Notes under the pieces: model-generated
What the model was told of the DNA's origin: nothing
The model's database searches: none
What the model saw: the letters and a program-made list of their open reading frames with translations, nothing else
Program-made: the position numbers and the translations under genes
In this document: in pieces, positions 59,401 to 64,000 of the stretch
How positions within the stretch are numbered: position 1 is the stretch's first letter
Layout of the letters: each line of letters starts with the position of its first letter
Assembly (NCBI GenBank): GCA_949987565.1
Contig: OX465103.1
Coordinates: 9,259,405 to 9,323,404, forward strand
DNA length: 64,000 nucleotides
DNA from: Luidia sarsii
Lineage: Eukaryota; Echinodermata; Asteroidea; Paxillosida; Luidiidae
Reading direction: 5' to 3'

Positions 59401-62264
59401 GTGTATACGCACCGTAATCGGCGGCCGAAAAGTGGCGGGCAAACTCGCTTGCTCAACACCTGGTCAGGTCTTGTTTAAGAAGCGCGTGTGACGGATTTCG
59501 ACAGCCACAATCAGAGAGTTTGGGGGCTTTTTATTGACAAACCAGTTGATGATCATCCTTGGTCATAGAGTTTTTTTGTTGTTGTTACCATTTGCACTCC
59601 TTGGGCTTCGTTGTGCATTATTGTGAGTAGTGATATACAAAAATGTTGCAAACTGCTTACTGACTAAAATTACCAAAATGTAAATCTAAAATTTAGTGGG
59701 CCTGACGTTTCGATCCTAGCAGGACCTTTCTCAAAGGCAGAGAAAGGTCCTGCTAGGATCGAAACCTCAGGCCCACTAAATTTTAGATATTGTGAGTAGT
59801 CTTAGAAATGAAGAGAGACACCACTGCGACTGTGTCGACCCGAACGGACAAACGCTGGCAACCAAACCTCCCCATCGAAATAAGCACGTTTTTCTAAGCC
59901 CCCTAAAAAAAATCATTCAAATCGTTCTATAAAGTTAGGCCTGCATCACCGTTACTGACGGAAATGCCAGCCCTTAAACCCATCAATCAGCATCTTGAGA
60001 GCTGTCAGTAGCAGACCACAAGTACACCGGGGTATACACGAGGTAACACCGGGCGATCGTTGTCAAGTGCCTCCTCGCCGAACAAAAAAAATTAAATAAA
60101 ACCCTTCCCGACCCTCCCACCAGGGCGGGACCGCACAGTAGAGGCAAGCACTCCAGACGAGCTAAACCGATCAGCCGGCCCGTAGTGTGCGGTCCGATCC
60201 CCGGGACCCGCACGCCTCGCTGCGGGGCTTGGTGTCTGCCCTGAGGGGTGCAGAACACTCAATCGAGCTCCCATTGAACACTGTACAAAAACACTCGCTT
60301 ACAAAGCCAATTATCCCACACCCAAAAGTCTCTCAGTTCTTGTAGCTATATACTGAAAATTGTAGTTTGGACCTTCATCTCTCAGATTCTTTTCAATTTT
60401 AGTGCCCTTGGCCGATTAGATTTTTTTGCTAATTACCGGTACCCCCAGAAAAAACACTCCCAAAATTGTGTTGCCCTCCAAGACGAATTTCTGCAAGGAT
60501 TTTGGGATGGACCCCTCTACTTCCATAGCCAAATAGGGCCACATTTAAAGCCGGATATGGTCCAAATGACATACCAAATTGAAGATTGAACCCCCAGGTT
60601 ATCTTAAGTGTCACTTGTTCTACAATGTATCAGTTAATTAGCCTCCAAAGACCCCTTATTAAACAAAATTGTGGGTACACACTGATAATCAGCTCGGCGG
60701 AGCCATCTTGGATGGATTTTGTGTGCTGCACCCGGAGGTCCGAAGCCAGCACGGTCACACCACGGAGCCAGCACCACACATTATACACATTGTACCCATT
60801 TTTGTATCCTTGTCGGGATACATTGCTTTGTTCTCGTGCACGATACAACCGAGTGAGAAACGGTGTTTTACAAATGCTCCCGTTTCAACCACATTCACTT
60901 TCCTGGGTGGAAATGTTTGACCGTATATCCTTTATAATATAAAACTTCAATTTGCGACATAACCATCACAAATTTCCTGGTTTTTAGTTCTTACCGAATA
61001 CCAGTTTCGTGAAAACCTCGTGGAAACCTATACACCTTTACAATTTCCCTGTGGAGACATATTCAACCTACTGGACTAGGTCTCCACACACACACACACA
61101 CAAAGAAATGACCGTGTGTGAAAATTAAAATCCGAATTATTAAGAGTAAGACAAGGTGATACACAAAAATGTTGCAAACTGCTTACTGACTAAAATTACC
61201 AAAATGTAAATCTAAAATTTAGTGGGCCTGACGTTTCGATCCTAGCAGGACCTTTCTCAAAGGCAGAGTGACAAGGACAAAACAGATACATGTAGGAGTA
61301 AGACAAGTTAGACAACCAAGGTAGCCTACTGCAAAGGAGATGGTCAAAATGATCGAGTACATTAGATTGAAGATGTTTCTTGTTACATTGTGTTGGTGAT
61401 GATGGTGCTCCATAGGTTTTCAAAGGGCAATGCCGTACAAAACTCCAATAGCTATAGGTCTCCCTGCGCAGCGCACAAAACAAACAGCATCTCGAGTACC
61501 CAGACTCTCTCTCAGAGAGAAAACAAAAATGACAGTCACCCCCCCCCCACACATACACACACCCTTTATAGCGTCTACCAGAGCCAAACTGATGAATGAA
61601 AATCGAGGAGTGGAAGTTGTTCGATTAGTCCGGGTGTCACCCGATTGGATCGATGGACGCGTCACATTATTTGAGATGATCAGTCCGTGTCTGATGATCT
61701 TTGATCAACTCGAGAAGTCGACAACGCCAGAGGGCCGGCCGTGATGACGGTGATGCAAACCGTATTGAAAGCTGGATAATCTACGGTGACACCATGTAAG
61801 CCATCTCATATCCGATAAGGGGTTCGACTTTGGGAAATGGACGGTTACCCACCCCCTTTTTTTCGGGGCCAAACTCCCTCCCAAAAATGACACGACTTAC
61901 AATACTTAAGCGTCACCGCGAACAGACAATGTGCGTTCATCGCGCAAACCTCATTTCAAAGTCTCATTTCGTTTTGAGAGCGGTCGATCGTCCATCTCCC
62001 ACGAAACCCAATTTGTATTGGAGCTCTCGTGAGGTAAACAGCCCACGAACAACCCTTTTTTCACAGGTTCTGTGAAAATCCAAATCCGTGGGCCGTCCGA
62101 ATCCGTACTGCCCTCGCCCCCACCCCCACCCCCCCAAAAAAAGAAGACCGGTTGAGAATGGACCACAATGTTACTCACCACCACGTCGACTCCACTCGCG
62201 TCGGTATCAGCATCAGAAGCAGAAGACCGCTGACGGTGACGAGAAGAGATGACCTCCCCCGCAT
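40908..62264 (-). CDS. Wnt2: Wnt2 secreted signalling ligand (complete, 5 exons) with long basic C-terminal tail
   Basis: Exons on the minus strand are 62264-62179, 57101-56866, 43882-43602, 42365-42104 and 41356-40908. They join in phase to 437 residues. Residues 1-26 form a signal peptide. Then come [58 protein letters not shown], the acylation hairpin [48 protein letters not shown] and HTCK. The SSWW-like N terminus, LRTCW/IRTCW...[15 protein letters not shown] and [12 protein letters not shown] point to the Wnt2/2b subfamily. Wnt proteins are acylated by Porcupine and bind Frizzled and LRP receptors. About 85 residues follow the last conserved Cys, whereas human WNT2 has roughly a dozen, and they include [14 protein letters not shown]. 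An in-frame TGA lies eight codons upstream of the chosen ATG. Introns are large (13 kb for intron 2) and CT-rich before exons 3 and 5. Confidence 0.95.
41362..41810 (-). repeat. CT/GA microsatellite directly before the Wnt2 exon 5 acceptor
   Basis: About 440 bp of GA-rich sequence on plus, purest at 41450-41490. On the Wnt2 sense strand this is CT-rich and runs to within about 10 bases of the acceptor. Confidence 0.95.
41866..41916 (-). mobile_element. PLE motif remnant in Wnt2 intron 4
   Basis: gacgtttccgatcctagc and gacctttcacaaac in minus orientation. Confidence 0.5.
42104..42365 (-). CDS. Wnt2: Wnt2 exon 4, acylation hairpin
   Basis: Acceptor atgcag, donor gtgagt. Encodes [19 protein letters not shown], then [44 protein letters not shown]. 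The CHGVSGSC loop holds the serine that Porcupine acylates in Wnt proteins. Confidence 0.97.
43188..43218 (+). repeat. Poly-G run in Wnt2 intron 3
   Basis: Near-uninterrupted G tract in two blocks separated by one T. Confidence 0.9.
43602..43882 (-). CDS. Wnt2: Wnt2 exon 3
   Basis: Acceptor ctgcag, donor gtgagc. Encodes [20 protein letters not shown], then [36 protein letters not shown] and [13 protein letters not shown]. Phase 0 end. Confidence 0.96.
43889..44410 (-). repeat. CT/GA-rich tract before the Wnt2 exon 3 acceptor, with internal duplication
   Basis: GA-rich on plus. A segment of about 175 bp (about 43900-44080) is repeated almost exactly at 44090-44265. Sense-strand CT tract abuts the exon 3 acceptor. 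Confidence 0.9.
46655..46790. repeat. Repeat family E (ACGATGCATCGTAA)
   Basis: cccttacgatgcatcgtaac and related text also at 57300-57490 and 58741-58900, with gagttacgatgcatcgt and ccatcgtaag palindromes. Confidence 0.6.
46937..47369. mobile_element. TIR element TGTGACCCGGCACA, long form
   Basis: 433 bp, both ends present, flanked by TA. Very similar to 28918-29351 in reverse. Lies in Wnt2 intron 2. Confidence 0.9.
47420..48020 (-). mobile_element. Decayed non-LTR retrotransposon (LINE) reverse-transcriptase C-terminal part
   Basis: Three frames on minus hold pieces of one domain: [15 protein letters not shown] (about 47900), [20 protein letters not shown] (47777-47595) and [18 protein letters not shown] with [19 protein letters not shown] (47680-47435). 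FKYLG, SWFG and HPL...LPSGR...C.TNR...SF.P are the standard end of many LINE reverse transcriptases. It has frameshifts and stops. Confidence 0.85.
49336..49453 (+). mobile_element. PLE terminus fragment
   Basis: gagaaaggtcctgttagg, cgaaacgtcaggccc, and cagtaagcagtttgc through to gtatatcac, in plus orientation. Confidence 0.8.
50518..50695. mobile_element. Palindromic PLE-derived element in Wnt2 intron 2
   Basis: Terminal part (gcgaaactgcttaggcc...actgactaaaatg), then tttcgatccaagcagg and cctgctagtatcgaaa in facing orientation. Confidence 0.8.
51283..51714. mobile_element. TIR element CCGGTGTAGCGGTCTG, TA flanked
   Basis: Left ccggtgtagcggtctgatct and right tgagatcgttccaccgg are imperfect inverted repeats of about 35 bp (GGGCCCC core), with TA on both sides. 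Confidence 0.75.
53140..53790 (+). repeat. GA/GACA-rich microsatellite in Wnt2 intron 2
   Basis: Mixed GA, GACA and AGAC repeats over about 650 bp; contains the perfect hairpin at 53476-53519. Confidence 0.9.
53476..53519. repeat. Perfect 19-bp hairpin
   Basis: Arms 53476-53494 and 53501-53519 are perfectly complementary with a 6-base loop (atttct). Confidence 0.95.
54279..54446. mobile_element. Palindromic PLE-derived element, subfamily 2
   Basis: Terminal segment actgttcactgactaaaatg followed by facing motifs tttcaatcctagcagg and cctgctgggatcgaaa. Subfamily 2 has atgacctgcaata instead of attaccaaaatg. Confidence 0.8.
54545..54640 (-). mobile_element. tRNA-derived SINE-like fragment
   Basis: On minus: ggtaagagcgctgg followed by ggtctcgggttcaaatc, the B-box. 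Same family as 4142-4262. Confidence 0.55.
56866..57101 (-). CDS. Wnt2: Wnt2 exon 2
   Basis: Acceptor cgccag, donor gtgagt. Encodes [20 protein letters not shown], then [38 protein letters not shown] and FGKVMLK. Ends at phase 1. Confidence 0.95.
57125..57275. mobile_element. Palindromic PLE-derived element next to Wnt2 exon 2
   Basis: gcaaactgctcaccgac, then facing tttcgatccttgcagg and catgctaggatcaaaa. A possible 8-bp target repeat gaaaagaa (57117-57124, 57276-57283). It starts only 24 bp from the exon 2 acceptor. Confidence 0.8.
57300..57490. repeat. Repeat family E
   Basis: cttacgatggggtatccatc, gttgagttacgatgcatcg. Most complete with 58741-58900. Confidence 0.65.
57830..58197. mobile_element. 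MITE family B
   Basis: cacaacattggtcgaggcc at left, then tgatccaacatatgcatg and aatccgccaaccgagtctcg; the right end is decayed (ccaatgacgtgtataattgg). Confidence 0.85.
58700..58745 (-). mobile_element. Decayed PLE terminal segment
   Basis: acaaaaatgctgtgtatac, taactgatttgaatgacc; subfamily 2 like. Confidence 0.35.
58741..58900. repeat. Repeat family E
   Basis: cttacgatgggttatccatc, gttgagttacgatgcatcg; same orientation as 57300-57490. Confidence 0.65.
59024..59387. mobile_element. MITE family C
   Basis: Left tttaagggcctaatacaac; right end decayed (agcaatgctgcataggtcc). Same orientation and internals as 11152-11502. Confidence 0.85.
59632..59788 (-). mobile_element. Palindromic PLE-derived element in Wnt2 intron 1
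   Basis: A 157-bp insertion flanked by tattgtgagtagt (59619-59631 and 59788-59800, 12-13 bp). The full terminal segment gatatacaaaaatgttgc...ttaccaaaatg is followed by two facing motif copies sharing gtgggcctgacg-type ends. Confidence 0.9.
60874..61030 (+). repeat. Repeat family F
   Basis: tcactttcctgggtggaaat, aatttgcgac, ccagtttcgtgaaaacct; diverged copy of 15053-15250 in Wnt2 intron 1. Confidence 0.55.
61156..61295 (-). mobile_element. Truncated PLE terminus with target-site duplication
   Basis: A 140-bp piece reading inward from gtgatacacaaaaatg through the CGAAACGTC motif to cagatacatgta, flanked by gagtaagacaag (61144-61155 and 61296-61307). Confidence 0.88.
62179..62264 (-). CDS. Wnt2: Wnt2 exon 1, signal peptide
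   Basis: Encodes [20 protein letters not shown] then PTRVESTW, with donor gtgagt at phase 2. The basic start, Leu-rich core and the (S/T)WW ending match WNT2 exon 1. It is short and would be missed by an ORF scan. Confidence 0.88.
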
Positions 62265-62529
62265 CTTTCTCTCAGTCCTGGATCAAGTATTTCCTGGGCG
62301 AAGCCTCAAGTATTATGTGTATGTAATGTGTGCGTGAAAAAAACGACAACCCCACAACACTCGTGGTGGGAAGCAGAGCAAGAGTGAGAGAGAAGGGTAG
62401 CTCTCAGTAGAAATTTCTCCTGGAGTGGCGGAAGGACGTATACCACCGGGGATAGGGAATCGTGTTCCTTGGGAGCGCGCGTCTCTCCGAAGTTTCTCGG
62501 CGATTGTGCCCGTAACTAGCGCAGTGTGT

Positions 62530-62630
62530 AATTTATCGGGGCTGCGGGCGGGGCACGGTGGAGTGGTGACTATGGGAGAGATCATGACACCGCCGCCTCA
62601 TTGGTCCCTAATAAGGATCAAAGGACCTTC
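62530..62630 (-). promoter_or_regulatory. Candidate Wnt2 promoter with CCAAT, CArG and TCF/LEF motifs
   Basis: About 270-370 bp upstream of the Wnt2 start codon. Read on the plus strand: GGGCGGGGC (GC box) at 62546-62554, ATTGG (reverse CCAAT) at 62600-62604, CCTAATAAGG (perfect CArG/SRF consensus) at 62607-62616 and GATCAAAGG (TCF/LEF consensus) at 62616-62624. An ATTTATC at 62531 is a weak TATA-like site. Motif matches only. Confidence 0.4.
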
Positions 62631-62639
62631 CCGGCTACT

Positions 62640-62890
62640 TAATATTCATGAGTTTCTGACTCTTTCGGCATTCTCTCTCCTCATCTCGCACACCGATTTC
62701 TGTGGGTGGGTTGGTTGGAGATGGAGAGAGAAAGAAAGAGAGCGAGAGAGAGAGAGAGGTAGAGAGAGAGAGGGGGAGAGAGAGAGAGAGAGAGATAGAG
62801 AGAGAGAGAGATAGAGAGAGGCAGAGAGAGAGAGAGAGAGAGAGGTAGAGAGAGAGAGGGGGAGAGAGAGAGAGAGAGATAGATAGAGAG

Positions 62891-62934
<44 letters not shown>

Positions 62935-64000
62935 AGAGAGAGAGCGGGAGAGAGAGAGATAAAGAGAGGGGGAGAGAGAGAGGGAGAGAGAGAGAGAGAG
63001 AGAGGGGGAGAGAGAGATAGAGAGAAAGATAGATAGAGAGAGGCAGAGAGAGAGAGAGAGAGAGGGGGGGAGAGAGATAGAGAGAGGGAGAGAGAGAGAG
63101 ATAGAGAGAGAGGGGAGAGAGAGAGCGGGAGAGAGAGAGATAGAGAGAGGGGGAGAGGGAGAGAGAGAGAGAGAGAGAGAGAAGGAGGGAGAGAGAGAGA
63201 GGGGGGGGGGGAGAGAGAGAGAGGGGGGGGGGGGTTTGCCGGTTTGTTGCCTAGGGCTGAGTGGCCGGACGAGAGGCTGAGAGAGACAGAGAGGGTAGAT
63301 AGAGGAGAGAGAGTAGGCAGAGGGAGAGAGTCAGAGAGGTATAATATAGAAAGGGAAAAAGAGAGTACATGTAGGTAGAGGAGAGAGAAGAGACAGAGAG
63401 AGGGAGAGAGACAGAGATGGTACATAGAAAAGAGAGAGCAGATAGGGAGAGAGACAGAGAGGGGGGAAAGAAAGAGTGTGGGAGAGTTAGGGGAGAGAGG
63501 TGGAGCGGGTACAGGGGATGGCATGCATCAGCAGGACAAGGGGAAGTCGGGCGGGACGTTAGAGCCTGTAGATTACCCGCCACCCCCCTATCCCCCTCGG
63601 CATTAGGACGAGAAGGAGGGAGGGCGGATAATGGATGATTTATCTAATCCCTAATTGTTGACGAGTGCCGCTTGCCTTCCTCAATTACACTCAGGAAGTA
63701 TTACACCGATACCGTCTGCGCTCGTTGACATCGGATCGGGGGATCCGGGACGGAGGGCCCGGCCCACGACTTGGATCGATAGGGACTGGCAGAGAGAGAG
63801 AGAGAGAGAGAGGGGTGGGGGTGGAAGTGGAAGGTATACTGGCACGGCACGTCTGTCCCATACAGTCAGCATGATGTATCTTTACCCGTTCTCTTCTCGG
63901 GCCACTTGAAGGTTCGCTTCAGTTTGGCATTACGGTGACACGCACAGAATGTTGCAAACCTGCCCTAAGTCCCACTGGTCTCACCGTGTAGCAATCGCTC
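62640..64000. other. 5' flank of Wnt2 to window end
   Basis: Besides the GA repeats (also 63790-63812) I see no exon or recognisable gene. Confidence 0.5.
62717..63235 (+). repeat. Long GA microsatellite upstream of Wnt2
   Basis: About 520 bp of (GA)n with G-rich and ATAG interruptions, ending in poly-G. It continues as imperfect GA-rich sequence to about 63500. Spurious Ser-Leu open frames run through it on minus. Confidence 0.97.

Noticed and set aside
62646..63524. 292-residue Ser/Leu/Pro-rich frame on minus
   Set aside because: Pure CT microsatellite translation upstream of Wnt2, with no domain.

Overview
This window is animal nuclear DNA. It has short, GC-rich coding exons with GT-AG introns, set in AT-rich introns that are crowded with transposon remnants and microsatellites. 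A SLC23 transporter, an ABHD14-type hydrolase and a complete Wnt2 gene, together with Penelope-like elements, tRNA-like SINE fragments and many small inverted-repeat elements, suggest a marine invertebrate, plausibly a deuterostome. I cannot fix the phylum from the sequence alone. There are no prokaryotic, organellar or viral genes.

Layout. (1) 2341-16372, plus strand: the last eleven coding exons of a SLC23 (nucleobase/ascorbate) permease. The 5' exon or exons lie left of the window. (2) 16373-21076: intergenic, no gene seen. (3) 21077-25358, plus strand: a complete five-exon gene for a membrane-anchored ABHD14-type alpha/beta hydrolase (282 aa). (4) 31345-34749, plus strand: a second copy of only its first two exons, with an open frame but no hydrolase domain. 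(5) 34750-40907: intergenic, repeat-rich. (6) 40908-62264, minus strand: a complete five-exon Wnt2 gene encoding 437 aa, with a signal peptide and an unusual basic C-terminal tail of about 85 residues. A candidate promoter lies at about 62530-62630. (7) 62640-64000: a long GA/CT microsatellite and sequence with no recognised gene.

The genes are not an operon and show no evident functional link. They are a membrane transporter, a small serine hydrolase with a partial tandem duplicate, and a secreted signalling ligand on the opposite strand.

The most informative non-coding content is the mobile DNA. Penelope-like element (PLE) pieces occur at about 19 places. One still encodes the end of a GIY-YIG endonuclease, and several are bounded by 12-14 bp target-site duplications. 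One group consists of about 130-180 bp elements built from two facing copies of the PLE terminal motif, which itself resembles a degenerate hammerhead ribozyme. One such insertion is dated relative to the ABHD14 duplication by an empty site in the duplicate. Several elements are nested inside others. All intron and exon coordinates were worked out by eye from splice signals, reading-frame phase and remembered family sequence, not by alignment software.
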